In this document: one piece after another, positions 1 to 8,841 of the stretch | How the letters are laid out: the number at the start of each line of letters is the position of its first letter | Position numbering within the stretch: position 1 is the first letter of the stretch | Source of the DNA: Bifidobacterium xylocopae | GTDB taxonomy: Bacteria > Actinomycetota > Actinomycetes > Actinomycetales > Bifidobacteriaceae | DNA length: 64,000 nucleotides | NCBI RefSeq assembly: GCF_003315615.1 | Contig: NZ_PDCH01000006.1 | Coordinates: forward strand, 1 to 64,000 | Direction of reading: 5' to 3' | Notes under the pieces: generated by a model | The model's input: only the letters and a program-made list of their open reading frames with translations | What the model was told of the DNA's origin: nothing | The model's database searches: none | Position numbers and translations under genes: made by a program

Positions 1-117
1 GCCAGAGCTGCTTCACTACTGAGAGTGTCTCGGATGCGCATATCTCCTACTGCACGGCGACGCCCGGTACCTCACGTCAGGCCTTCGTCGGCAGCTCCAG
101 AGTTGTATAAGAGACAG
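1..117. other. Residual sequencing-library adapter (not genomic)
   Basis: Positions 85-95 match the Nextera read-1 adapter start TCGTCGGCAGC exactly, and 104-117 match the transposase mosaic end TGTATAAGAGACAG exactly, with a few errors between them. Positions 54-75 resemble a noisy P5 flow-cell oligo (ACGGCGAC at 54-61, CTCAC at 71-75), and the roughly 9 bases between could be an index. The genomic sequence therefore starts at about 118, and bases 1-53 should also be treated as suspect. The error pattern suggests a long, noisy read of a Nextera-type library at a contig end. Confidence 0.88.
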
Positions 118-255
118 GGGCTACGGGTCGAGGGGTTCGGCTCGACGCTGTCGGGTCACGCGAGTGGTAATAAATTATTATTGTGATAAACTTTTATTGA
201 AACGAGTCACGCGCGGGCGCGTGTTCCATGCGTTCAATGAAGAAAGGAAATCCCC
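118..255 (+). promoter_or_regulatory. Leader of the cysteine-degradation operon, with inverted repeat
   Basis: This short non-coding stretch precedes the ridA homologue. It contains an AT-rich block at 165-202, unlike the surrounding GC-rich DNA. A perfect inverted repeat, TAATAA-A-TTATTA, lies at 168-180. An AAAGGA-type ribosome binding site is at 243-248. The repeat could be an operator for the YheO-type regulator encoded three genes downstream; that link is inference. No confident -35/-10 pair could be chosen. Confidence 0.4.
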
Positions 256-624
256 GTGAAGAAGCTACCTGAAGCCATAGGGCCATACTCAGCCTATCGG
301 AGGCAGGGCCGGCTCCTGGTCACATCGGGCCAACTGCCCCTGGACCCGGAGACGAACCGGATCGAGGCCGAGAGCGTGCATGACCAGGTCCTGCAGAGCC
401 TGGCCAACATCGAGGCGATCCTGTCCAATGAGGGCCTGGGCTGGTCGGACGTGCTCAAGCTCACGGTATACATGGATGACCTCTCCGCCTTCTCCGAGGT
501 GAACGAAGCCTTCGGGAAGGTCCTGGGCGAGCCCTTCCCGGCCAGGACGGCCATCGAAATCTCCGCCCTACCCATGGGTTCCCACATCGAAATCGAAGCG
601 ATTGCATTAGGGGGGCAAGGATGA
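256..624 (+). CDS. ridA: RidA/YjgF family 2-iminobutanoate/2-aminoacrylate deaminase
   Basis: A 122-residue protein of the Rid (YER057c/YjgF/UK114) family, which hydrolyses reactive enamine/imine intermediates such as 2-aminoacrylate to the keto acid and ammonia. The family's N-terminal IGPYS segment is present. The substrate-binding arginine of the PARTAIEI motif is residue 97, followed by the IEIEAIA strand near residues 111-117, so it looks like the active RidA type. The start is GTG at 256 behind an AAAGGA site. The stop overlaps the ATG of the next gene by four bases (ATGA), so the two are translationally coupled. Its neighbours are an amino-acid permease and a cysteine desulfidase. Because 2-aminoacrylate is the expected desulfidase intermediate, RidA probably clears it in this operon. 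Confidence 0.9.
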   Translation: MKKLPEAIGPYSAYRRQGRLLVTSGQLPLDPETNRIEAESVHDQVLQSLANIEAILSNEGLGWSDVLKLTVYMDDLSAFSEVNEAFGKVLGEPFPARTAIEISALPMGSHIEIEAIALGGQG

Positions 625-1958
625 GCGAAGTGACGACGAGTGGCGCGGGCGGCGCCAAACTCAGCTCGGTGGAGCGGCATGCCGCCAAAGCCGGCATGAG
701 TGTCGAGGAATGGAAGAAAGCCACCAAATTCGACGGTACCGACTGGGGTTGGGTCATCATGAGCATCGGCATGGCCATCGGTGCCGGCATCGTCTTCCTG
801 CCGGTCAAGGTGGGCATGATCGGTCTATGGGTGTTTCTGGTCTCGGCGGTCATCGCCTACCCGGCCATGTACCTCTTCCAGAAGCTCTTCATCAACACCC
901 TGGCCGAATCGGAGGAGTGCGACGACTACCCCTCGGTCATCAGCGGGTATCTGGGCAAGAACTGGGGCTTCCTCCTGGGCGTGCTTTACTTCCTCATGCT
1001 GTTGATCTGGGTCTTCGTCTATTCCACGGCCATCACGAACGACTCCGCCTCCTACTTGCATTCCTTCCATATCACCAAGGGCGTCTTGTCGGACAACCCC
1101 TTCTACGGCCTTGTGATCGTATGCGCATTGGTGGCCATCGCCTCCCGGGCCGAGAAAGTGCTTTTCCGCATCTCGTCCTTCATGGTGATGACCAAACTGG
1201 TCATCGTGGCCGCCCTGGGTGTGGTCATGATCGGCATGTGGAACCTCGCCAATGTCGGTGCGTTCCCACCCTTGGGCTATCTGGTCAAGCAGACCATCGT
1301 CCTGCTGCCGTTCACCCTGACGTCCATCCTCTTCCTGCAGTCGCTCTCGCCGATGGTGATCTCGTTCCGCTCGCACAACAAGAGCATCGAGGTGGCCCGC
1401 TACAAGGCCATCAGGGCCATGAACATCGCCTTCATCACTCTGTTCGTCGTAGTCTTCTTCTACGCGGTCTCCTTCAACCTGGCGCTCGGTCATGACCAGG
1501 CCGTGGAAGCCTATGAGAAGAACGTGTCCACGCTGGCCATCGCCGCGCAGAACATGGACGGCAACTTCGTGAAGATCCTGAGCCTGGTGCTGAACATCTT
1601 CGCCGTCATGACAGCCTTCTTCGGTGTATTCCTGGGATTCAAGGAGGCCTGCCAGGGCATTGCCACCAACATCCTCAAGCGGTTCATCCCGGAAGAGAAG
1701 ATCAATATGAAGGTGCTGAGCTTCTCCATCCTGGTCTTCTCGGTACTGGTGGCCTGGGGGGCGATCCTGCTGAACGCGCCGGTGACCAGCTTCACCTCCA
1801 TCTGCTCGCCGATCTTCGGCATGATAGGCTGCCTGATTCCCGCCTATCTGGTCTACAAGGTCCCCAAGCTCCATAAGTTCAAGGGTCCCAGCCTCTGGCT
1901 CATCATCTTCGTGGGCATCCTGCTGGTGGTTTCGCCCTTCTTCGCCTTCATCAACTAA
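621..1958 (+). CDS. SdaC/CyuP-like amino acid permease (HAAAP family)
   Basis: A 445-residue integral membrane protein with about eleven hydrophobic segments starting near residue 45. It resembles the serine/cysteine permeases of the hydroxy/aromatic amino acid permease family (E. coli SdaC, and YhaO/DlsT/CyuP). The GAGIVFLPV motif in the first helix and the LFLQSLSPMVISFRSH segment mid-protein are typical of this group. The start ATG overlaps the ridA stop, and the desulfidase gene follows 31 bases after the stop. E. coli has an equivalent permease next to the cysteine desulfidase gene, so L-cysteine (or serine) is the likely substrate. The substrate assignment comes from gene context. Confidence 0.82.
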   Translation: MSEVTTSGAGGAKLSSVERHAAKAGMSVEEWKKATKFDGTDWGWVIMSIGMAIGAGIVFLPVKVGMIGLWVFLVSAVIAYPAMYLFQKLFINTLAESEECDDYPSVISGYLGKNWGFLLGVLYFLMLLIWVFVYSTAITNDSASYLHSFHITKGVLSDNPFYGLVIVCALVAIASRAEKVLFRISSFMVMTKLVIVAALGVVMIGMWNLANVGAFPPLGYLVKQTIVLLPFTLTSILFLQSLSPMVISFRSHNKSIEVARYKAIRAMNIAFITLFVVVFFYAVSFNLALGHDQAVEAYEKNVSTLAIAAQNMDGNFVKILSLVLNIFAVMTAFFGVFLGFKEACQGIATNILKRFIPEEKINMKVLSFSILVFSVLVAWGAILLNAPVTSFTSICSPIFGMIGCLIPAYLVYKVPKLHKFKGPSLWLIIFVGILLVVSPFFAFIN

Positions 1959-1989
1959 CGCAGTACGGCATCAATCGGAAGGAAACACC

Positions 1990-3291
1990 ATGATACAGAG
2001 CAATGAGGGTCTGTTCATCCAAGCGCTCAGGGAGAACGTGCTGCCGGCGACCGGCTGCACCGAGCCCGTCGCCGTGGCCTACGCCGCGGCCAACGCCATC
2101 CATATGATGGGCGACAGGACCGTGGGGCATGTGCGTGTCTCGGTCTCGCCGAACATCATGAAGAACGCCCTGGCGGTGATCGTGCCGGGGACCGGTGAAC
2201 CGGGTTTGAAGATCGCGGCGGCCGCCGGCATCGTCTCGGGCCGCTACGACGCCGGGCTCAAGGTCATATCCGACATCAGGCCCGAGGATGTGCAGGCCAT
2301 CAAGGACCTGGCCGCCTCCGGCAGGATCGACGTGGAAGTGGCCCCCTACGACGACGACCTCTATGTGGAAGTGGAGATCACCAACGGCACGGAGGACGTG
2401 ACCATCTTCATCGCCGGCGACCACACCAATATATTCAAGATCGTCCGCAACGGCGAGGTGGTCAAGGAGGATGAGCGTCCGGCCGCGCACGAGGTCTCGC
2501 CGGTTCAGCAGGCCTTGCAGGAGTGCAGGCTGAGGCAGATCTGGGACTTCGCCCTGGACGAGCCCTTGGAGCGGATCACCTTCATGGACGAGGCCGGCAA
2601 ACTGAACATGGCCTTGGCGGAGGAGGGTCTCAAGCACGAATACGGCTTGAAGCTGGGCATGTCGATGAACCGTGCCCGTGCCGTCAATTTCGGTTCGGGC
2701 GTGGACGCCGACATCTCCACCGAGATCGTCGCCTATGCTTCGGCGGCGTCAGATGCCCGTATGGGCGGTGCGACCCTGCCGGCCATGTCCAATTCCGGGT
2801 CGGGAAACCAAGGCATCTCGGCCACGGTGCCGGTCTGCGTGGTGGCGCGTCATTACGGCGCCACGGACGAGCAGCGCATACGCGCCCTGACCCTGTCCCA
2901 CCTGACCGCCATCTATATCCACGCCTTCCTGCCGATCCTGGGCCCCTTCTGCGCCACCGACTCCGCGGCCATGGGAGCTGCGGCCGGCATCGTCTATCTG
3001 CTCGGCAAGGACTATGACACCGCCGCCGTCGCCATTAACAATATGGCGGGGGACGCGGCAGGCATGGTATGCGATGGCGCCGGATGCTCCTGCGCCATGA
3101 AAGTGGCCACATCGGCATCCTCCATGTACCGGTCGGTCAACCTGGCCCTGCAGGGCGTAGCCATTCCCGCCAGCAACGGCATGGTCTGCCCCGACGTGGA
3201 CCAGACCATCCGCGGCATCGGGCACCTGGGCACCGAGGGCATGGCAAGCACGGATCCCGTGGTCTTGGATATCATGATGAACAAGCAGTGA
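1990..3291 (+). CDS. cyuA: L-cysteine desulfidase, CyuA/YhaM (UPF0597) family
   Basis: A 433-residue homologue of the Fe-S L-cysteine desulfidases (E. coli CyuA/YhaM, methanogen CdsB type), which break L-cysteine into pyruvate, ammonia and sulfide. The N-terminal PATGCTEP motif places Cys23 at the presumed catalytic position. Cys321 (PFCATDS), Cys361 and Cys368 (around VCDGAGCSC) have the spacing expected for iron-sulfur cluster ligands. The glycine-rich SGSGNQGI segment typical of the family is near residue 273. Full length, preceded by a GGAAGGA ribosome binding site. A GC-rich inverted repeat follows, so this is probably the last gene of the ridA transcript. Confidence 0.88.
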   Translation: MIQSNEGLFIQALRENVLPATGCTEPVAVAYAAANAIHMMGDRTVGHVRVSVSPNIMKNALAVIVPGTGEPGLKIAAAAGIVSGRYDAGLKVISDIRPEDVQAIKDLAASGRIDVEVAPYDDDLYVEVEITNGTEDVTIFIAGDHTNIFKIVRNGEVVKEDERPAAHEVSPVQQALQECRLRQIWDFALDEPLERITFMDEAGKLNMALAEEGLKHEYGLKLGMSMNRARAVNFGSGVDADISTEIVAYASAASDARMGGATLPAMSNSGSGNQGISATVPVCVVARHYGATDEQRIRALTLSHLTAIYIHAFLPILGPFCATDSAAMGAAAGIVYLLGKDYDTAAVAINNMAGDAAGMVCDGAGCSCAMKVATSASSMYRSVNLALQGVAIPASNGMVCPDVDQTIRGIGHLGTEGMASTDPVVLDIMMNKQ

Positions 3292-3308
3292 CGGTTCACC
3301 GATCACAG

Positions 3309-3358
3309 CGCAGGAAGCGGCCGGCCGGGTCTTCGGGCCCGACCGGCCGCTTCCTGCG
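3309..3358 (+). terminator. Hairpin terminator after cyuA
   Basis: A perfect 16-base stem (3309-3324 paired with 3343-3358) encloses an 18-base loop 17 bases after the cyuA stop. No T-run follows, so termination may be factor-assisted or partial. Confidence 0.6.
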
Positions 3359-3424
3359 TGTCCGGTGGGGAGCATGGCCGGGCGCATGGACTGATGCGAG
3401 GGCAGGTAAGCTGGGAGGGTGATC

Positions 3425-4246
3425 ATGGAAGCAGGGAACAACAGCCCGGACGGGGATGAATCGGCGCGGGTCCAACTTGACCGGCGGTATGTCCAGGCGT
3501 TCAAGCCTTTGGTCGCCTTCCTGGGGCAGGTCTGCGGACCGTTGACCGAGATCGCCTTGCATGACGCCTCCCGCCCGGACAGTTCGATTGTGGCCATCGC
3601 CAACGGGCAAGTGAGCGGCAGGACCGTGGGCTCGCCGGCCACCGACCTCATGCTGCGCATCCTGGGCCGGGGCAAGGCGGAGAACCGGGATTACATCGCC
3701 GGCTACGCGGGTCACGCCGCCAACAGCGACATCCCCTTGCTCTCCTCCACCTACTTCATCCGCCGGCAGGGAAGAATCGTGGGCATGCTCTGCATCAACC
3801 GAGACCAGAGCGCACTGGCCGCCCTCTCACGGGCGGTCGTCGATGTGCGCGATTCATACTTTCCGTCCTCGCCTGCCGGTGCCGAGGCTTTGCGGTCCGC
3901 CCTGGCCGGGGGTATCCCATCGATGTCCGTGCAGCCGGCGGCATCCGCGGACCCTTCCCTCGTGGAACCGCTCCCCGGGAGCGGCCACCAGGCCGGGGCG
4001 GATGATGAGGAGGAGAACCTGAGCCTGACGGTGGACGACATGGCCCAGCGCGTGGTCAAGGAGGCCGTCTCGTCTACGGGCCGCAAACCCGGCGATTTCA
4101 GTCTGGAGGAGCGCATGGCCGTGATCCGCGACCTCCACACGGCCGGCTATTTCCTGCTCAAGGGTTCCATCGCCAGCATCGCCAGCCTGCTCGACGTCGC
4201 CGAGTCCACGATCTACCGCTACCTCCAACAGGTCCGCAAGGGTTGA
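3425..4246 (+). CDS. YheO-like PAS domain / HTH transcriptional regulator
   Basis: A 273-residue DNA-binding regulator. Residues ~20-125 match the YheO-like PAS domain (LTEIALHD and GMLCINRD segments), and the C-terminal ~65 residues form the associated HTH domain, ending AESTIYRYLQQVRKG. A low-complexity linker lies near residues 150-190. The chosen ATG at 3425 sits six bases after a GGGAGG site; the GTG at 3419 is too close to that site to be used. Family members such as DauR control amino-acid catabolic operons and sense small ligands through the PAS domain. Its position directly after the cysteine operon suggests it regulates ridA-cyuPA, which is inference. Confidence 0.82.
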   Translation: MEAGNNSPDGDESARVQLDRRYVQAFKPLVAFLGQVCGPLTEIALHDASRPDSSIVAIANGQVSGRTVGSPATDLMLRILGRGKAENRDYIAGYAGHAANSDIPLLSSTYFIRRQGRIVGMLCINRDQSALAALSRAVVDVRDSYFPSSPAGAEALRSALAGGIPSMSVQPAASADPSLVEPLPGSGHQAGADDEEENLSLTVDDMAQRVVKEAVSSTGRKPGDFSLEERMAVIRDLHTAGYFLLKGSIASIASLLDVAESTIYRYLQQVRKG

Positions 4247-4307
4247 GCCAGATATGTCACTGTATCCCTGCTGAGTCCACCGGGAGGGCTGGGGCGGCCG
4301 TAAGGGT

Positions 4308-5726
4308 CTAGTGGGCGTTGCCTTTGATGCGACCGATTTTCAGGGCGGTCTGCAGGACGAAGGCTTCGCGTGGGTTCGATGGATCCCAGCCGGCGATCTT
4401 GACGGCTTGCTTCAGCCGGTAACGTACCGTGTTCGGGTGGACGCTCAGGCGCTTTGCCGTCAGTTCCAGGGAACGCCCGCACGCCAGGAAAGCCTCCAGC
4501 GTCGCCAGCAGGATCCTATGGGGATCGCCCTGCCGCATGCGCAGATACACCTCGCGGTAGAGCTGGTCGACCGCAGAGGCGTCCCCGATCAGGGCCCGCT
4601 CGGGCAGGACGTCGTCCGCCTGGAGGGGGCGGGCCGGACGACCGCCCACGAACACGTCATCGGCGGCCGGAGCCACCTGATAGGTCGTGATCGCGGCCCG
4701 TATGGTCCGCGAAGCCCCTTCTGCCCCACGGCGCAAGGGCCCCAGGCAGACCGGGGCGTCTTCGGCGAAGAAATGGAGCAGACCGGTGCCGACCTCCTCC
4801 GGGCTTCCCTGATCGCGGGGGTCGACCAGGACCATGGTCAGATCGTCCTTCGTGGCGATCAGGCACTGGCCTCCGATGGCTTGGACACGTTTGCGGATGC
4901 GTCGGGTGACGGCGCTCGCGCCGAGCCTGCCTTCCTGTCGCAGTTTGCCGACCATGGCGAAACAGGCGTAGTCGCTGGGCCAGCCCAACATGGTCATCTG
5001 CGAGGCCACACCGGCGTCAGCCACCCCGTTGGCCAGGTTCTCCATCGCGAACGCCTCGGCGCGCGCCTTCCAATTCTCGCGCATCTCTGCGGTGTCGGCG
5101 TATATGGCGGCGGCCGAGAACGCCACCTCCCTGGCGTAGTAGAGGATGGCGTCCCTGGTCTGACGCTCCCGACCCGGCTGGGCGAAGGCCGCGACATTGT
5201 TCTCAAGCAGGTCCACCACCACACGGGTGACATCCAGGGTCTGGCGCAGGCTCACCACCTGTGTGAATTCCAGCGGGGCTATGAAGAAGATGTGGTCCAG
5301 GGAGGGTCTGGGTGCGTCATCCGAAGCGGGATCGGACTTGAGGTCCGCTTGCCAGGAGACGAAGTTGGCAACGGCTGTCTCGATCACCAGATTCAATGTC
5401 GCCTTGTCGTCCGCAGACAGGGACTGGTACCAGGTGAGCGTCTCGCCCAGATGATCCTGGGCCTGTCTGAGGATGAGGCGGACCGGCTCCGGCAGGCTCG
5501 TTGAATCGGCGTCACCCGGCCGGACCCGGTCCGAAAGCTCCCTATGGGCGGCACGGTGCGGTTGGTCGGGTCTCAGCGGCCTGTCCTCCTTGCTGTGCCA
5601 TTGCAGCGCATGCCATAGGTTGTGCTCGCCGTCGGTCGTGCCCGTGGTCTTCCTGGTCGCTGTTCGACTTGCCTGGCGGCCGCCCGTCGCTGCTCCGGAT
5701 TTGCTCATGCTGTCAAGCTTAGCCAC
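4308..5726 (-). CDS. PucR-family HTH regulator, FasR-like
   Basis: A 472-residue regulator whose C-terminal ~60 residues are the PucR-type helix-turn-helix (LEAFLACGRSLELTAKRLSV, then HPNTVRYRL). A central GGDEF-like/CdaR region spans about 240-380, and the N-terminal ~60 residues look disordered. The best-known actinobacterial relative in such a context is Streptomyces FasR, a PucR-type protein that activates fatty acid synthase genes. Here the gene is divergent from birA-acc-fas with about 115 bp between, which strongly suggests control of that cluster; the role is inferred from context and family. GTG at 5726 and ATG at 5708 are both possible starts, with neither ribosome site decisive. 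Confidence 0.8.
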   Translation of the reverse strand: MAKLDSMSKSGAATGGRQASRTATRKTTGTTDGEHNLWHALQWHSKEDRPLRPDQPHRAAHRELSDRVRPGDADSTSLPEPVRLILRQAQDHLGETLTWYQSLSADDKATLNLVIETAVANFVSWQADLKSDPASDDAPRPSLDHIFFIAPLEFTQVVSLRQTLDVTRVVVDLLENNVAAFAQPGRERQTRDAILYYAREVAFSAAAIYADTAEMRENWKARAEAFAMENLANGVADAGVASQMTMLGWPSDYACFAMVGKLRQEGRLGASAVTRRIRKRVQAIGGQCLIATKDDLTMVLVDPRDQGSPEEVGTGLLHFFAEDAPVCLGPLRRGAEGASRTIRAAITTYQVAPAADDVFVGGRPARPLQADDVLPERALIGDASAVDQLYREVYLRMRQGDPHRILLATLEAFLACGRSLELTAKRLSVHPNTVRYRLKQAVKIAGWDPSNPREAFVLQTALKIGRIKGNAH

Positions 5727-5840
5727 CTGTCGTTGCGGGACATTGACAGTTCACGCATGGGCGCATTGGTGGAAATGTACAAAACATGCCGGCCCGATTT
5801 GTAGGCGGAGCGCTTTCGAAGGCGGCCGCCCGCCGATATT

Positions 5841-6866
5841 TTGGTCCTTGTGCACACCCAAGAGCAAGAGATGGCGACCGTGGAGGCAGGGCGGCCGCAT
5901 ACTGTCATGCCTTGGGCGACTTTCCCCTGCCTGGGTTCGACGAATACCTTGCTGTCCGGGCTGATCGCTATGTCCGATCGGCGCGCTGCCGCCGATCGTG
6001 TGGTGCATGTCTTCGATGGCATGGATGAATCCGGCGACGAAGCCGCTGGTGGCCCGACACGGAGTTCGTTGAAGGTCGTACCGCTGAGGTCGGAGGCGGG
6101 AATCGGCATGACCGTGCCCATCAGCCTCGCTTTGGCCGACAGACAGAACCAGGGCCGGGGTCGTTTGGACCGGGTCTGGTACAACCAGCCGGGAGAGTCC
6201 TTCATGGCTTCCTGGGCTGCCGCCCTACCCACCCGCATCCTGTCCGGAGCCCGGGGGGGATGGCTGCCGATGGCGGTCGGCCTGGCCCTGGCCCATGGTC
6301 TTGACGAGGTTTTGCATGATTGCGGGGCCGAACCTTTGGACGGGTCGGACGGACCAGTCGGTCTGTCCCTGAAATGGCCCAACGATTTGTTCCGGCGGGG
6401 AAGAAAACTGGCGGGTGTGCTGTGCGAGTTCGTGCCGGTGGACGAACGGGAATCGGTGCTGGTCGCCGGCGTCGGCCTCAACCTGTTCGTGCCCGCCGAC
6501 CGGCTGCCCACGGAGCTGGCAGGCTCCCTCCAGCTGGAGTATGGCCCCCTGCCTGCATATGGCGGCCTGCGTGACCGACTCGCCCTGGCTGTCAGCGCGG
6601 AACTGGCCCGGTCGTTGACTCGGCTGGTGGAGGGCGGTGATGAGGCGTATGCCGACCTGCGCCGTGAGGTCATGGCCCATAGCTGGACCTTGGGCAGACA
6701 GGTCGAGATCAATCCGGTTTCCGGTGATCCGGTGCGTGGTCGGGCCGTCGGTCTCAACACGGACGCCTCCCTGGAGGTGGAGCTGGACGGGGGAGGACGG
6801 TTTGCGGTGACCACCGGTGATGTGGGCGTCCTGCCCGAAACGGGTGGAGGAGCCGAGGCAGCTTGA
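5841..6866 (+). CDS. birA: Biotin--[acetyl-CoA-carboxylase] ligase (monofunctional BirA)
   Basis: Attaches biotin to the carrier lysine of acyl-CoA carboxylase via biotinyl-AMP. The biotin/AMP-binding GRGR motif (QNQGRGRLDR, ~residues 101-110) and the SLKWPNDLF motif (~178) are intact, and a BPL C-terminal SH3-like domain follows (~280-330). There is no N-terminal repressor HTH, so this is the monofunctional type. An unusual ~45-residue insertion (residues ~50-95) separates the GSTN motif from GRGR. The listed start is TTG; ATG at 5871 (protein MATVEAG...) is at least as likely. Its substrate, the biotinyl domain, is encoded by the next gene. Confidence 0.88.
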   Translation: MVLVHTQEQEMATVEAGRPHTVMPWATFPCLGSTNTLLSGLIAMSDRRAAADRVVHVFDGMDESGDEAAGGPTRSSLKVVPLRSEAGIGMTVPISLALADRQNQGRGRLDRVWYNQPGESFMASWAAALPTRILSGARGGWLPMAVGLALAHGLDEVLHDCGAEPLDGSDGPVGLSLKWPNDLFRRGRKLAGVLCEFVPVDERESVLVAGVGLNLFVPADRLPTELAGSLQLEYGPLPAYGGLRDRLALAVSAELARSLTRLVEGGDEAYADLRREVMAHSWTLGRQVEINPVSGDPVRGRAVGLNTDASLEVELDGGGRFAVTTGDVGVLPETGGGAEAA

Positions 6867-6927
6867 TCCGGCGGACGCCGCATGCAGGGGAAGACACAGA
6901 CAAGGGACGGATGGAAGGACGAGGTCG

Positions 6928-8841
6928 ATGAGGAAACTGGTCGTGGCCAATCGTGGAGAAATCGCTTTGCGGGTGATTCGGACCGCGCGTGAGATGGGAA
7001 TCGCCACAGTAGCCCTTTACGCCGAGCGCGACCGCCAGGCACCATACGTTCAGCTGGCCGACGAGGCGTTCCTCCTGCCCGGAGACACCAACCAGGAGAC
7101 ATACATGAACGCCGACCTCATCGTCGATACGGCGCTCAGGGCGGGTGCCGACGCCCTCCACCCAGGGTATGGCTTCCTCTCCGAATTCTCCTCCTTCGCC
7201 GGCAAGGTCATCAAGGCGGGAATCACCTGGGTGGGACCCTCACCGCAGGTCCTGGACCAGCTGGGGGACAAGATCGCCGCCTGCAAGGTGGTCGAGGCAG
7301 CGAAGGTCCCGGTGGTGCCCGGTTTGAGCGAGCCGGTGCGCGATATGAAGACCCTGCTGGCCTTCGCCCACGAAAAGGGTTATCCGGTCATGATGAAGAA
7401 GGCCGACGGTGGCGGCGGCCACGGCATCACGCTCATCTCCAACGACGACGACCTGCGTGCCTTCTACATGAACCATGACGCGCTGCAGGGCGGGGACCTT
7501 GGTGACTATTTCATCGAGAAGTTCGTGGACAAGGCCCGGCATGTCGAGACCCAGTCCGGGCGCGACAGCCACGGACACTTCACCGTCTACTCAACCCGCG
7601 ACTGCTCGGTGCAGCGGCGCAACCAGAAACTGGTGGAGGAGGCCCCCGCACCCTTCCTGCCTGCCGAGGCGATCGAGCGATTGAAGACATACTCGTATTC
7701 GCTGTTCGACACGGTCGGCTACGTGGGACTGGGCACCTGCGAGTTTTTGGTCACTCCCGAGGATGAGGTCTACTTCATGGAGGCCAACCCTCGGCTGCAG
7801 GTCGAGCACACGGTCAGTGAAGAGGTCTGCGGGCTGGACCTGGTGCGCGAGCAGCTGACCATAGCGGACGGCGGCGATCTGACCGAGGCACCTGCGCCGC
7901 GCGGCCATGCCTTCGAACTGCGCATCACTTCGGAGGACCCCGCCACGAACCTCACGCCGTCCTCCGGCACAATCGAAGCGATCCGTTGGCCGTCCGGGCC
8001 GGGCATCCGCGTGGATTCGGGCGTCGAGGTGGGTGATACGGTCTCGCCGCGCGATGATTCGATGATGGGTAAGCTTGTGGTCTCCGCCCAGGACCGTCCC
8101 ACGGCCGTGGCCCGTGTCAGGCGAGCCTTGGAGGAGCTTGATATACAGGGTGTCCCCACCCCGGCCTCCTTGTATCGGCGCATATTCGAAGATCCCGCTT
8201 TCACCGCCGAGGACGGCCATGGCTTCGACGTGACGACGAAATGGCTGGAACGCACATACCTGAACCAGGCCCCCCGCTCCTCCTCCGCCGGTCAGCCCGC
8301 CTCGATGGCCACTGCCGCCGCCCCCGGTCCCGATGGTGCCGGGGACGGGGAGGCCATGGCGACCTTCGCCATCGAGGTCGACGACAAGAGGGTCAAGCTC
8401 GCCTTGCCTCCGGAGGCTTTGGCGGCGTTGGGCGCGTCCGCCGGCGAGCATGGGAGCCGCCGGCCGCAGCAGCCCTTGCGGGGGCAGGGTGTCAGGGACC
8501 AGGTCGGCGGCGCCGAAGCCCAGGCGGAACGTTCCGGTGCCATCGCGGCCACCATGCAGGCTGTCGTCACCCGCATCAAGGTGGCCGACGGGCAGGCGGT
8601 CGACAAGGGCGACCTCCTGGTCGTGCTCGAATCCATGAAGATGGAGAACTACGTGTATGCCCCTGCGAAGGGGATGGTGCGCTCCATCGAGGTGAGTGTG
8701 GGCCAGGGGGTGGATGCCGGGCAGACCCTGGTGCAGCTTGATCTGGGTGGCGATGGACATGACGACGGCCCGGATGGCGGCAAGGGGCGGCACAAGCGTG
8801 TCGGCCCCGATGGCACGAATGGCGAGACAGGAGGACGGTGA
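6928..8841 (+). CDS. accA: Acyl-CoA carboxylase alpha chain: biotin carboxylase + biotin carrier
   Basis: A 637-residue fusion typical of actinobacterial acetyl/propionyl-CoA carboxylases. Residues 1-450 are biotin carboxylase: the N-terminal VANRGEIALRVIRT, an ATP-grasp glycine loop KKADGGGGHGI, and FMEANPRLQVEHTV. After a variable linker (~450-545) comes the biotinyl domain with ESMKMEN, where Lys571 is the biotinylation site. It produces carboxybiotin for the transferase encoded next, supplying malonyl-CoA to FAS. The ATG at 6928 was chosen because the protein family starts MRKLVVANRGEIA and a GGAAGGACGAGG site precedes it. The stop overlaps the start of the next gene. Confidence 0.93.
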   Translation: MRKLVVANRGEIALRVIRTAREMGIATVALYAERDRQAPYVQLADEAFLLPGDTNQETYMNADLIVDTALRAGADALHPGYGFLSEFSSFAGKVIKAGITWVGPSPQVLDQLGDKIAACKVVEAAKVPVVPGLSEPVRDMKTLLAFAHEKGYPVMMKKADGGGGHGITLISNDDDLRAFYMNHDALQGGDLGDYFIEKFVDKARHVETQSGRDSHGHFTVYSTRDCSVQRRNQKLVEEAPAPFLPAEAIERLKTYSYSLFDTVGYVGLGTCEFLVTPEDEVYFMEANPRLQVEHTVSEEVCGLDLVREQLTIADGGDLTEAPAPRGHAFELRITSEDPATNLTPSSGTIEAIRWPSGPGIRVDSGVEVGDTVSPRDDSMMGKLVVSAQDRPTAVARVRRALEELDIQGVPTPASLYRRIFEDPAFTAEDGHGFDVTTKWLERTYLNQAPRSSSAGQPASMATAAAPGPDGAGDGEAMATFAIEVDDKRVKLALPPEALAALGASAGEHGSRRPQQPLRGQGVRDQVGGAEAQAERSGAIAATMQAVVTRIKVADGQAVDKGDLLVVLESMKMENYVYAPAKGMVRSIEVSVGQGVDAGQTLVQLDLGGDGHDDGPDGGKGRHKRVGPDGTNGETGGR

